DNA of 64,000 bases from E44-bin89 sp034409565 (GTDB lineage: Bacteria; Chloroflexota; Dehalococcoidia; Dehalococcoidales; RBG-16-60-22), in assembly GCA_034409565.1 (NCBI GenBank), contig DAOUMS010000022.1:142479-206478 (forward strand). The letters are read 5' to 3'. The translations under genes and the position numbers were made by a program. This document shows, piece by piece, positions 19,008 through 27,015 of this stretch. Position 1 is the first letter of the stretch. Each line of letters opens with the position of its first letter. The notes under the pieces were generated by a model. That model did no database searches, was not told the origin of the DNA, and saw nothing but the letters and a program-made list of their open reading frames with translations.

Positions 19008-19793
19008 ATGGAAGACAGGAAGATTGTCAACGTAGGCATCACCGGAGCCTCCGGACACATTGGCACCACACTGGCCGAAGGTCTCCCAGAACACTACAGG
19101 CTTACCCTGTTTTACAACCGACGCGAGATAAAAGCCGACCTCGCCGGCAAGCACAAAACGGTAAAGGCTGACCTAGCCAGAGTCGAACAGGTACAGGGGA
19201 TATTTGAGGGGCTCGATGCGGTGCTCCACCTCGCCGCCGACCCATCGACCGAGGCCAGCTGGGAAAGCGTCCTCCACAATAACATCATCGCCACCTACAA
19301 CGTGTTTGAGGAGGCAAGAAGGGCAGGCGTGCTGAAAATCGTGTTCGCCAGCACCAATCACACGCAGCATGATTACATTGGTAAAACCCCTCTGACCCTG
19401 GACCGGTTTTTCGTCCCGACCATGGGATTCGTGAAACTGAGCGACCCGCCGGCACCCGACTCGTACTACGGCATCTCCAAGCTCTTCGGGGAAAACTTGG
19501 GCTGGTACTACTCAAGAAGATATGGCATCCAGTTTATATCCCTGCGCATCGGGTCAACATTCCCACAGGATGACCCCTCTATCTGGAAAGGCACAGAAAG
19601 AGAAGGCCATACGCGGGCTTTATTCCTGAGCAAGAGGGACTGCGTGGCGGCATTTGCCCGAGCCCTTGCGGTGAACACTGACTTTCTGCTGGCCTACGCC
19701 ATCAGCAACAACGACCGCCGTTTCTTTGACCTCACCGAGACCAAGGAAAAGCTGGGCTTTTATCCCAGAGATAACGCCGAAGACTACTTCTAA
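19008..19793 (+). CDS. NAD-dependent epimerase/dehydratase (extended SDR, uronate-dehydrogenase-like)
   Basis: Rossmann-fold sugar or sugar-nucleotide oxidoreductase. The cofactor motif is GITGASGHIG (residues 8-17), followed by LHLAADPS and the catalytic SYYGISKLFGE with Tyr-x3-Lys. The 261 aa length and the pattern after the YxxxK resemble uronate dehydrogenases more than nucleotide-sugar epimerases, but the substrate cannot be read from sequence. It begins 17 bp after hypB with its own AGGCGGAG site, so it may be the last gene of the hyp transcript. A strong hairpin terminator follows. Confidence 0.8.
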   Translation: MEDRKIVNVGITGASGHIGTTLAEGLPEHYRLTLFYNRREIKADLAGKHKTVKADLARVEQVQGIFEGLDAVLHLAADPSTEASWESVLHNNIIATYNVFEEARRAGVLKIVFASTNHTQHDYIGKTPLTLDRFFVPTMGFVKLSDPPAPDSYYGISKLFGENLGWYYSRRYGIQFISLRIGSTFPQDDPSIWKGTEREGHTRALFLSKRDCVAAFARALAVNTDFLLAYAISNNDRRFFDLTETKEKLGFYPRDNAEDYF

Positions 19794-19819
19794 CGCGAGC
19801 TAAAGCCCAATAAAGAGGA

Positions 19820-19876
19820 GTCGCCCTGCCATAATAGCAGGGCGACCTCACTTTACGGCGTTTTGCTTCTCTTTTT
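19820..19876. terminator. Bidirectional intrinsic terminator between convergent genes
   Basis: Perfect 10-bp stem, GTCGCCCTGC (19820-19829) and GCAGGGCGAC (19837-19846), with a 7-base loop. T-rich tracts follow (TTTT near 19861 and CTTTTT at 19870-19875) on the + side. It separates the SDR gene from the MetS-like gene converging on the opposite strand. Confidence 0.8.
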
Positions 19877-19892
19877 ATAGGGGTGAGTTAGG

Positions 19893-20000
19893 CTAGTCCT
19901 CCCACTCGCCACCTTTACCGATTTTAGAGATGCAAAAGACCAGACCACCAAGAAGTATTACCCAGATAACAATGGTGGAAACAATAGCTCCGGTTGTCAT
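19893..20000 (-). CDS. MetS-like NSS transporter small subunit, 35 aa
   Basis: Short gene immediately downstream of the NSS symporter: its ATG (20000) is 3 bp after the transporter stop, and a GGAGGGGGTGA site overlaps the transporter's last codons. It encodes one hydrophobic helix, starting MTTGAIVSTIVIWVILLGG and ending GKGGEWED. This is the pattern of the small MetS-type partner of bacterial NSS amino-acid importers such as MetP. Too short for most gene finders. It probably sits with the transporter in the membrane and affects its activity or stability. Confidence 0.75.
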   Translation of the reverse strand: MTTGAIVSTIVIWVILLGGLVFCISKIGKGGEWED

Positions 20001-20003
20001 TTT

Positions 20004-21521
20004 CTACTCACCCCCTCCGGCCGTCTTGGTCTTGATGAGTGACAGCAGGATGCTGAATATCAGGGTCACACCGAGTATAATCCATATGATGTCCGAGCCA
20101 CCCAGCGCTCCGATTTCATAGCCGCTATACTGCTCTTTCATGTCCTTCATGAAGCCACCAACGACCACCACAAATATCAGTCCCGCGGGTACTACTATTC
20201 TTATCAGCCAGTCCCACCAGGCACCGATTCTGATATCCGAAGTCTCGTTGTTATGCTCTCTCAGCTTTCCAGGACCGAATACCCAGCCGATAACCAGACA
20301 GGCCAGGGCACCGGTAATCAGCAGGCCATAGAAACACACGGCACGGTCAACCATATCCAGCCAGTACAGGCCACCCTGGGTGGTATAAAGAACGCCCACC
20401 AAGAAGGCAACGATGCTGACAATCAGGGTAGCTTTTATCCGGCTCAGGCCAAATTTGTCCATGAGCGGTACCGCGACACCTCCATAGGCAAGGAAGTATG
20501 CCGACGTTGTACCCAGGGAGAACAAGCAGAGGAAGAAGAGTATCCCCACCAGAGCGTTGGCTCCCGGCATCATGGATACTGCCACAGGATAGGTGACGAA
20601 CGCCAGGCCCAAGCCCGAAGCACTGACCTCGCCAATCGAGATGTTCATCGCCTGCATGATGAAGCCAACGGTGCTGAAAACAGCAAAGCCGGCGAAGAAA
20701 GCCGTAGCGGCATCGGAGAAGGAAGTGATAACGGCACTGTTATTGACATCGGCCTTCCTAGCGATGAAGCTGCCATAGGCTACCATGCCTGCCATACCCA
20801 GAGATAAGGTGAAGGCAATCTGGCTGAAGGCAGCAAACCAGACGTCTACATTACCGAGAACAGCAAAGTCAGGCGCCAGATAGAAGTTCAACCCTTCCAG
20901 TGCGCCGGGCAGGGTCACGCCCCGGATAAACAGGACGATTAGTAATAGCCAGGGCAGGATTACCAGGAATATGGAGACTTTGCCGATTACCCGGGCACCC
21001 CGGAACATTATCAGGAAAATAACCAGCCAGACAAATGCCAGCAAGCCAAGGATGAGCCATACCGGAGGCCCGAGAACCATTGGGCCATCTGAAAGTTGTA
21101 AAACGGTGCCGAAAAAGAAATCACCGGCACCCTCAGCGCCAGCCTGACCCATGCCCCAGGCAACGGTTGCAGAACTGATGGCGTAGCGCAGCGACCAGGC
21201 AATGATTACCGTGTAGTAGGTGACAATCAGAAAGGCAACCCAGACCGGCCACCAGCCCAGCCACTCCCACTTTCTGCCGATACCTTCGAATGCGCCGGGC
21301 GCACTTTTCTGGAAATAGCGGCCCATGCCGAATTCCATCAGCATCCAGGGAATGCCCATAACAATGAGGCCAATCATATACGGAATTAAAAAGGTGCCAC
21401 CACCGTACTCGTAGGTAATATAGGGGAAGCGCCAGACATTCCCCAGACCGATTGCCGAACCTATGGCGGCAAAGATAAACGGCGCTCGACTGGTCCATCT
21501 TTCCCTCGTTACTTCAGCCAA
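20004..21521 (-). CDS. Sodium-dependent NSS (SNF) family amino-acid symporter
   Basis: Neurotransmitter:sodium symporter family importer, a LeuT-fold protein that carries amino acids or amines with Na+. The signature sits in TM1, APFIFAAIGSAIGLGNVWRF, followed by YGGGTFLIPY in TM2. About 11-12 hydrophobic helices are visible across 505 aa. The adjacent MetS-like peptide suggests a MetP-type methionine/alanine-like importer, but the substrate is inferred only. ATG 21521 has AAGGAGGT upstream on the minus strand. It is monocistronic apart from the small subunit. Confidence 0.92.
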   Translation of the reverse strand: MAEVTRERWTSRAPFIFAAIGSAIGLGNVWRFPYITYEYGGGTFLIPYMIGLIVMGIPWMLMEFGMGRYFQKSAPGAFEGIGRKWEWLGWWPVWVAFLIVTYYTVIIAWSLRYAISSATVAWGMGQAGAEGAGDFFFGTVLQLSDGPMVLGPPVWLILGLLAFVWLVIFLIMFRGARVIGKVSIFLVILPWLLLIVLFIRGVTLPGALEGLNFYLAPDFAVLGNVDVWFAAFSQIAFTLSLGMAGMVAYGSFIARKADVNNSAVITSFSDAATAFFAGFAVFSTVGFIMQAMNISIGEVSASGLGLAFVTYPVAVSMMPGANALVGILFFLCLFSLGTTSAYFLAYGGVAVPLMDKFGLSRIKATLIVSIVAFLVGVLYTTQGGLYWLDMVDRAVCFYGLLITGALACLVIGWVFGPGKLREHNNETSDIRIGAWWDWLIRIVVPAGLIFVVVVGGFMKDMKEQYSGYEIGALGGSDIIWIILGVTLIFSILLSLIKTKTAGGGE

Positions 21522-21718
21522 TTAAGTGACCTCCTTTTTTGAAGATAGCCATTGGACCAAATATCCTTAGAATTGTGGTAGGCAGGCACCTCCTTCCTCA
21601 CGAGCCGTCGTGATTGCTTATCACCGCAGGTATGAATTTAGGTATACATAAAATAACCCTGTAGCTCAAAATTTTACACGGGAAACAAGGTATTGTCAAT
21701 AGGTATGCCCGAAATATA

Positions 21719-21748
21719 TTGACAATGAGACCAAATTATTATTAAATT
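21719..21748 (+). promoter_or_regulatory. Promoter of the structured RNA
   Basis: TTGACA (21719-21724) is a perfect -35 element, 17 bp from TTAAAT (21742-21747) in a very AT-rich stretch. The predicted start is near 21755, just ahead of the structured RNA and its small ORF. Confidence 0.65.
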
Positions 21749-21798
21749 ATATATAGAGGCTCGTGGCTCCCGAATCTTAACTTGGAGGAGGCGATGCT

Positions 21799-21843
21799 AT
21801 GAAGCTTCACGAAGTCTTCGGGGTGTGGCAGGTGGACAGCTGA
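21799..21843 (+). CDS. Possible 14-residue leader peptide
   Basis: ATG 21799 lies 7 bases after GGAGGAGG (21784-21791), an unusually good ribosome site for so short an ORF. It encodes MKLHEVFGVWQVDS and stops just before the first strong hairpin of the structured RNA. It could be an attenuation leader or the coding part of a dual-function RNA. There is no run of a single regulatory amino acid (one Trp only). Confidence 0.35.
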   Translation: MKLHEVFGVWQVDS

Positions 21844-21982
21844 TGCCCTGTCTCCGGACAGGGCGGACGGACCTCGAACCCGACTCGAGTTAGTGATGTA
21901 GAGGTCAGTCTCAGCAAAGAGAGACCACATCCGGCGGTGGTAACCGGAAGTGAGTCGGGCTCGGGATGAAAAAGCAACCAGC

Positions 21983-22013
21983 GGGGGGCACTGAGAAGTG
22001 CCCCCCAATTTTT
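21983..22013 (+). terminator. Intrinsic terminator of the structured RNA
   Basis: Stem GGGGGGCACT (21983-21992)/AGTGCCCCCC (21997-22006) with a GAGA tetraloop, followed by AATTTTT. A textbook rho-independent terminator lying about 90 bp before rpe. Confidence 0.88.
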
Positions 22014-22054
22014 CACCAGATAAACACCATGATAATGCCGTCTAAGCCTGATAC

Positions 22055-22084
22055 TTGACACTGTATCGCCACGAAACCTACAAT
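22055..22084 (+). promoter_or_regulatory. Promoter of rpe
   Basis: TTGACA (22055-22060), an 18-bp spacer, then TACAAT (22079-22084). The predicted start is about 10 bases before the rpe ATG, leaving almost no leader and no Shine-Dalgarno. The start is therefore placed at 22102 and not at the in-frame TTG at 22084, which overlaps the -10 box. Confidence 0.75.
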
Positions 22085-22101
22085 TGATAACCGGGTTCGT
22101 C

Positions 22102-22749
22102 ATGAGCAAAAGCGCAAGAGTAGTGCCAGCAATCCTTACCGATGACCCCACCGCCCTGGAGAAGATGCTGCGCCAGGCAGAAAGCTTCACCGACTACGTT
22201 CAGATTGATATTATGGACGGCCTTTTTGTACCATCGCGGAGCGTTACCTGGGAACAGGTCGCCGGCCTGCCCGGCAGCCTGAAATGGGAAGCTCACCTGA
22301 TGGTCATGCAACCGGAAAAATATATTGAGGGTTTCCAGCAAGCCGGTGCCAGCAAGGTTATCTTCCACCGCGAAGCCACCGCTTCCCCCCACGCAGTAAT
22401 TTCAGGGGTCAGAAAGCTGGGACTTACCGCAGGGCTGGCCATCAATCCCGAGACCCCCGTATCCGCCATCGCGCCCTGTATCAATGAAATTGACAGCGTG
22501 CTTCTCCTTACCGTAACGCCCGGCTTCTACGGCAGCAAGTTTATCCCCGAGGTGATGGGCAAGGTGGCGGAACTGCGCCGTATCCGGCCTGGAATTAAAA
22601 TCGGCGTTGACGGCGGCATCAAGGAAAGCAATATCAGGGAAATCGCCAGCACCGGAGTCGACTATGTCTGCGTGGGCAGCGCCATTTTTCTGCAGCCGGA
22701 CCCGGCGGAAAGCTACCGCCGACTGCAGTCCCTCGTCCAGCAGCGCTGA
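22102..22749 (+). CDS. rpe: Ribulose-phosphate 3-epimerase
   Basis: Interconverts ribulose-5-phosphate and xylulose-5-phosphate. The TIM-barrel motifs of the family are present: PAIL at strand 1 (normally PSIL), VQIDIMDGLFVP with the metal-binding Asp, WEAHLMV with the metal-binding His, TVTPGF, and IGVDGGI near the end. It diverges a little from textbook RPEs, for example FHREAT where F-H-x-E is usual. Within the RPE/hexulose-phosphate families RPE fits best, and the adjacent tkt-rpiB genes support it. 215 aa; apparently leaderless. Convergent with pgi (34 bp apart). Confidence 0.85.
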   Translation: MSKSARVVPAILTDDPTALEKMLRQAESFTDYVQIDIMDGLFVPSRSVTWEQVAGLPGSLKWEAHLMVMQPEKYIEGFQQAGASKVIFHREATASPHAVISGVRKLGLTAGLAINPETPVSAIAPCINEIDSVLLLTVTPGFYGSKFIPEVMGKVAELRRIRPGIKIGVDGGIKESNIREIASTGVDYVCVGSAIFLQPDPAESYRRLQSLVQQR

Positions 22750-22783
22750 TAGCCAGTCGGGTACGTGTTTCTTGTTTCTCCGC

Positions 22784-24385
22784 CTAGCTCAAGCCGGATA
22801 CCATTTTTTCGAGCGCGGTCGTGTCCCCGGAACCAAGATGGATTCTGACCACACGTCTCTTCAGCGACCGCAGGGTCTGCAGGTCGCCAAGTGCCTGCGC
22901 ATCGGCCAGTATGTTAAACGTGTATGGTGCACCGGGAATCGGTATCTTATGTTGCTGGGCCGCGGTCACCTGGAGGAAAAGCCCGGTGTTAGGGCCTCCC
23001 TTGTGCAACTGCCCGGTGGAGTGCAGCAGGCGCGGCCCGTAGCCGGCAGTGGTGGCGATATGGCTTTTCTCCACCACTTTGCGGCGCAACTCAGTGCATA
23101 TTTTTTCCAGCTCTGGCATCTGTCTGGTGTAGGCCATAATCGCCAGGTAATCGCCCCGCCTGGCTCCGGCCAGCAACTCACCAAGTGAACCATTTACCTC
23201 CAGAAACGGCAGACGGCCGGAACTCTGGTACTCCTGCAGGACCCTGCCAGTGGCATCCTTGGCCGCCTGCACGTTGGGCTGGTCAAACGGGTTTATGCCC
23301 AGTATCGAGCCAGCGACCGCAGTAGCAAACTCCCAGCGAAAGAACTCGGTGCCAATATCCTGCTTATCTTTGAGTTCCAGCGTAACCACGGGTTGCCCTG
23401 AAGATTTAATACGCCCCACCACCCCATCAATATCATCGTTATTATCATCCTGAAGGCGCAGGTAAATGAAAAGTCGGTCATCGCCATAGTGCTCGGGCGC
23501 GGTAAATGGTTCCCCAAGCACCGGGATAATTCCGGTACCCTCCTTGCCCGTGCTCTCGGCGAGGAGCTGCTCCAGCCACAGCCCGAAGCTGCCAATTGAA
23601 GGTGAAGTAACCAGCGTCAGCTTATCCCTGCCCTGCCGGGCGAAGGTGCCCAGCAAGGCGCCGAGCCAGGCGCCGGGATTCTCTTGAAGCAGTACATCGG
23701 CCGCACACTGACGGCCTATCACTTCGGCACGCTCGAGAACAGACATTATGTCAATCCCCACCAGCGCCGCTGGCAGCAGCCCGAAGTATGACAGCACCGA
23801 GTAGCGTCCACCCACGTCCTCCGGATTCAGGAAGGCACGACGGAACCCTGCCTCCTCGGCAAGACCGACCAGCGATGACCCGGCATCGGTAATGGCAACA
23901 AAGTTCTGCCCTGCCCTCTCCCTGCCCAGCGACTGCTCAACCAGACCGCGAAAATATTTGTAGAAGGTAAGCGTCTCGATGGTGCCACCCGACTTTGATG
24001 AAACCAGGAACAGGGTCTGCGCCGGGTCGATGGTTTCCGTAACCGCCGCCACCCAGTCGGGCACGGTGGAGTCCAGCAATTTAAATTCGGGATAACCCCT
24101 GGCGCGGCCAAAAGTCTGGTACAGCACCTCCGCCCCCAGGCTGGCACCACCCATGCCCAGCAGCACGACATGTCTGTACCCGGCACCGCGCACTTCCTGC
24201 GCAAACGAGGTTAATTCCGGCACCTTGGCTTTAAACAGTCCAGGGAGAATGAGCCAGCCAAGGCGGTTGGTTATCTCTTTCGGTTCCGGCTTCCACACCG
24301 TGTGGTCCTTGCGCCAGAGGCGCGCCACCATATCCTTCTGCTTGAAATCATGGAGCATTTCGGCCACCGCCGGGAAATCCGTCAT
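22784..24385 (-). CDS. pgi: Glucose-6-phosphate isomerase
   Basis: Interconverts glucose-6-phosphate and fructose-6-phosphate. The SIS fold is clear: LGMGGASLGAEV, VSSKSGGTIETLT, and a C-terminal HKGGPNTGLFLQV. The sequence style, with ARLWRKDHTVWK near the N-terminus, is that of the Pgi half of transaldolase/Pgi fusion enzymes, here as a stand-alone 533 aa protein. The in-frame ORF reaches 24478 inside rpiB. I chose ATG 24385, which follows AGAGGGATTTAAA and lies 13 bp after the rpiB stop. Last gene of the tkt-rpiB-pgi operon. Confidence 0.92.
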   Translation of the reverse strand: MTDFPAVAEMLHDFKQKDMVARLWRKDHTVWKPEPKEITNRLGWLILPGLFKAKVPELTSFAQEVRGAGYRHVVLLGMGGASLGAEVLYQTFGRARGYPEFKLLDSTVPDWVAAVTETIDPAQTLFLVSSKSGGTIETLTFYKYFRGLVEQSLGRERAGQNFVAITDAGSSLVGLAEEAGFRRAFLNPEDVGGRYSVLSYFGLLPAALVGIDIMSVLERAEVIGRQCAADVLLQENPGAWLGALLGTFARQGRDKLTLVTSPSIGSFGLWLEQLLAESTGKEGTGIIPVLGEPFTAPEHYGDDRLFIYLRLQDDNNDDIDGVVGRIKSSGQPVVTLELKDKQDIGTEFFRWEFATAVAGSILGINPFDQPNVQAAKDATGRVLQEYQSSGRLPFLEVNGSLGELLAGARRGDYLAIMAYTRQMPELEKICTELRRKVVEKSHIATTAGYGPRLLHSTGQLHKGGPNTGLFLQVTAAQQHKIPIPGAPYTFNILADAQALGDLQTLRSLKRRVVRIHLGSGDTTALEKMVSGLS

Positions 24386-24398
24386 TTTTAAATCCCTC

Positions 24399-24875
24399 TT
24401 ATTTACCTTTTCTCTTGACCATATTTTTGGCTTCAATAGCCAGCACTTTTCGCAGTCGCCGCTGAAAGCGCTCTTCAAGGGAAACCTCGGCTTTCAGGAA
24501 GGCGGCAACCACTTCCCTGGCCAGTGCTCCCCCCACCACCCGTGCTCCGAGGCAGAGAACATTCATGTCGTCGTGCTCCACCCCCTGGTGAGCCGAGTAG
24601 GTATCGTGGCAGGGACAGGCCCGCACTCCCGGTACTTTGTTGGCCGTGATACAGGCCCCCACACCGCTGCCACAGATGATGATGCCGCGCCAGACCTTCC
24701 CCGAGGCTACCGCCTCAGCGACCGCCAGCGCGTAATCGGGATAGTCATCAGTCGGGACAAGTTTCTCGGCCCCCAGGTCCAGCACCTCGTACCCGCTCTC
24801 CCGCAGCCAGGGGGTTAACTCGGCCTTCAGGGGGAACCCACCATGGTCGGCTCCGATGGCTACTCGCAGCGTCAT
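24399..24875 (-). CDS. rpiB: Ribose-5-phosphate isomerase B
   Basis: Interconverts ribose-5-phosphate and ribulose-5-phosphate. RpiB/LacAB fold: IGADHGGFPLK at the N-terminus, the catalytic Cys in IICGSGVGACITANK, and CLGARVVG near the end. The C-terminus carries an extra basic tail (NMVKRKGK). 158 aa. Its ATG overlaps the tkt stop (ATGA), so translation is coupled to tkt. Confidence 0.95.
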   Translation of the reverse strand: MTLRVAIGADHGGFPLKAELTPWLRESGYEVLDLGAEKLVPTDDYPDYALAVAEAVASGKVWRGIIICGSGVGACITANKVPGVRACPCHDTYSAHQGVEHDDMNVLCLGARVVGGALAREVVAAFLKAEVSLEERFQRRLRKVLAIEAKNMVKRKGK

Positions 24876-26890
24876 TTCCTGCCTCCTTGCAGCAGTTTCT
24901 TGGCTTCATCAGCCACGCGCTGGGCCGTCAGGCCCAGCTTCTCGTAAACTACCTTGCCCGGCGCGGAAGCGCCGAAACGGTCAATCCCGATAATGACCCC
25001 GCCGTCGCCGACATACCGCTCCCAGCCCAGCGGGCTGCCGGCCTCTATGGATATCCGGGCTTTTATGCTTTTTGGTAATACCGTCTCACAATACTCAGCT
25101 GTCTGGGCATTGAATAACTCCCATGATGGCAGAGATACGATGCGCGCCTGGATACCTCTTTCAAGCAGCAATTTTCCTGCTTCCAGTGCAATAGGCACCT
25201 CCGAACCGGTGCCGATAATGATTACCTGTGGTTCCCCCGCCGCCTCCTGGAGTATATAGCCGCCCCGCTGGACACCGCTGGCCGGGGCCAGAGTCTCGCG
25301 GTCAAGCACCGACAGGTTCTGGCGGCTGAGCACCAGCGCCGTCGGGCCATGGCGCCGCTGCAGGGCTATCTTCCACGCCTCCACGGTCTCGGTGGCATCG
25401 GCGGGGCGGATGGTCACCAGGTTGGGCACCGACCGCAACCCTACCACCTGCTCGATGGGCTGGTGGGTCGGCCCGTCCTCCCCGACCCCTACCGAGTCGT
25501 GAGAGAAAATATATATCACCCGCAGCCCCATCATGGCCGCCAGACGCACCGGTGGGCGCATATAGTCGTAGAAAACGAGAAATGTGGCGGTGTAGGGTAT
25601 AATACCCCCATGCCGCGCCATGCCACTGGCAACGGCGCCCATGGCGTGCTCCCGGACACCAAAGTGCAGGTTGCGGGCGTGGTAATCCCCGGAACTGTAA
25701 TCGCCGCCGTCCGTAAGATTCGTCTTAGTGGAAGGGGCCAGGTCCGCCGAGCCTCCCATCAGGGAACGAATTTTCGGTGCCAAGACATTCATAACTATCC
25801 CCGAGGCTGACCGCGTGGCGAGCGGTTTGGTCTCTTTATTGAATAGCTCATCGAGGCCGCTGTCCCAGCCTTCTGGCAGGTCGCCCCGCAGGGTTTCTTC
25901 CAGCCGGCGTGCTTCATCAGGGTACGCCTGCCGGTATGCTGCCAGCTTCTGCTGCCATTCGTCCTGCTGCTTTCGACCGCGCGCCAGCGCTTTACGCAGG
26001 TGCTCCAGCGCCTCCGGGGGCACGGTGAAAGGTTCTTCGTAATTCCAGCCCAGCTGTTTTCTGGTCAGCTGTACTTCATCCTCACCCAGCGGTTCGCCGT
26101 GAGATGAAGCCTTGCCCGCCTTGTTCGGGCTGCCATAGCCAATGATGGTTCGGCAGATAACCAGGCTGGGACGCTCTTTATCCGCCTGCGCCTCACTTAT
26201 CGCATTTTCTATACTGCCCACAGCAAAGCCGTCGACCGGCCCGATAACCTGCCAGCCATAGGCCTGAAATCGCTTTTTTATATCCTCGGTGAAGGTGATG
26301 CCAGTCTTGCCTTCAATGGAGATACCGTTGTCGTCATAGAGATAGATGAGCTTGCCCAGACGCAGGTTTCCCGCCATTGAAGCCGCTTCAGACGAGATGC
26401 CCTCCTCGAGGTCGCCATCAGAGACGATGGCATAGGTGTAATGGTCAATGATTTCCTGGCCCGGACGATTGTAGTTTGCCGCCAGCCAGTGCTCGGCCAT
26501 AGCCATACCGACGCCATTGGCAAACCCCTGCCCGAGCGGTCCGGTGGTTACCTCAAGGCCGGGAACAACCCCGTATTCGGGGTGGCCGGGTGTTTTGCTG
26601 CCCCACTGGCGGAACTGCTTGAGGTCGTCCAGCGACAGGTCATAGCCGGTCAGGTGCAGCAGTGCGTAGAGCATCGCTGACGCATGGCCGCAGGACAGGA
26701 TGAATCGGTCGCGGTCCGGCCACTCCGGGTTCGCCGGGTTATGTCTGAGAAACCGGTCCCACAGCACATAGGTCATCGGTGCCGCGCCCAGAGGTGCACC
26801 AGGGTGCCCCGAATTAGCCTTCTGCACCGCATCAACGGCCAGAAACCTTACCGTGTTGATGCAGAGTTCATCAAGCCTGGAATTGCTCAT
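24872..26890 (-). CDS. tkt: Transketolase
   Basis: Thiamine-diphosphate enzyme of the non-oxidative pentose phosphate pathway. Visible motifs: KANSGHPGAPLG, SCGHASAMLYALLHL, TGPLGQGFANGVG, the ThDP motif GDGDLEEG-like (SDGDLEEGISSE) and the pyrimidine-domain EDGPTHQPIE. I chose ATG 26890 (MSNSRLDELC) with GGAGGAGCC upstream; the ORF extends to 26959 without support. 672 aa. First gene of tkt-rpiB-pgi. Confidence 0.96.
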   Translation of the reverse strand: MSNSRLDELCINTVRFLAVDAVQKANSGHPGAPLGAAPMTYVLWDRFLRHNPANPEWPDRDRFILSCGHASAMLYALLHLTGYDLSLDDLKQFRQWGSKTPGHPEYGVVPGLEVTTGPLGQGFANGVGMAMAEHWLAANYNRPGQEIIDHYTYAIVSDGDLEEGISSEAASMAGNLRLGKLIYLYDDNGISIEGKTGITFTEDIKKRFQAYGWQVIGPVDGFAVGSIENAISEAQADKERPSLVICRTIIGYGSPNKAGKASSHGEPLGEDEVQLTRKQLGWNYEEPFTVPPEALEHLRKALARGRKQQDEWQQKLAAYRQAYPDEARRLEETLRGDLPEGWDSGLDELFNKETKPLATRSASGIVMNVLAPKIRSLMGGSADLAPSTKTNLTDGGDYSSGDYHARNLHFGVREHAMGAVASGMARHGGIIPYTATFLVFYDYMRPPVRLAAMMGLRVIYIFSHDSVGVGEDGPTHQPIEQVVGLRSVPNLVTIRPADATETVEAWKIALQRRHGPTALVLSRQNLSVLDRETLAPASGVQRGGYILQEAAGEPQVIIIGTGSEVPIALEAGKLLLERGIQARIVSLPSWELFNAQTAEYCETVLPKSIKARISIEAGSPLGWERYVGDGGVIIGIDRFGASAPGKVVYEKLGLTAQRVADEAKKLLQGGRK

Positions 26891-26915
26891 GGTTGGCTCC
26901 TCCAGCTTCCGGAAT

Positions 26916-26942
26916 GAAAAATGGCAGGTGGTTTTCTGCCAT
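26916..26942 (-). terminator. Terminator of the upstream tlpA operon, overlapping the tkt start region
   Basis: Reading the minus strand: ATGGCAG (26942-26936), an 8-base loop, CTGCCAT, then TTTTT. It would end transcripts arriving from the tlpA/27016-27324 genes. It overlaps the predicted tkt transcription start, so an RNA started there lacks the full stem. Confidence 0.55.
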
Positions 26943-26969
26943 TCTACACTGACCGACACGGTTTTTCAA
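26941..26969 (-). promoter_or_regulatory. Promoter of tkt-rpiB-pgi
   Basis: On the minus strand TTGAAA (26969-26964), a 17-bp spacer, then TAGAAT (26946-26941). The same hexamers and spacing occur before the large coiled-coil gene at 47653. Confidence 0.65.
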
Positions 26970-27015
26970 TTGAAAGAAGATGAAACCCCAGAGAGCTTGA
27001 CCGGAGGCAGCGGAT

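Larger units (their letters stand above)
21755..22014 (+). ncRNA. Unassigned structured RNA (sRNA or leader), about 260 nt
   Basis: The roughly 580 bp between the NSS transporter and rpe hold no conventional gene but do hold a compact transcription unit. It has a promoter (21719), a perfect hairpin GCCCTGTC-TCCG-GACAGGGC (21845-21864), and a long-range stem CCCGACTC (21879-21886)/GAGTCGGG (21952-21959). That stem encloses two hairpins: GATGT..ACATC (21895-21931) and a CCGG/ACCG hairpin (21931-21947). A G+C-rich terminator (21983-22013) closes the unit. It does not match tmRNA, RNase P, SRP, 6S or T-box features that I recognise. A 14-codon ORF with a strong ribosome site lies in its 5' part. 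The fold was done by eye. Confidence 0.6.

Noticed and set aside
21742..22008. 88-aa minus-strand ORF over the structured RNA
   Set aside because: No ribosome site or motif; its length comes from GC-rich stems of the RNA unit.
22084..22101. TTG start for rpe
   Set aside because: The TTG overlaps the -10 box of the rpe promoter; ATG 22102 fits the family.
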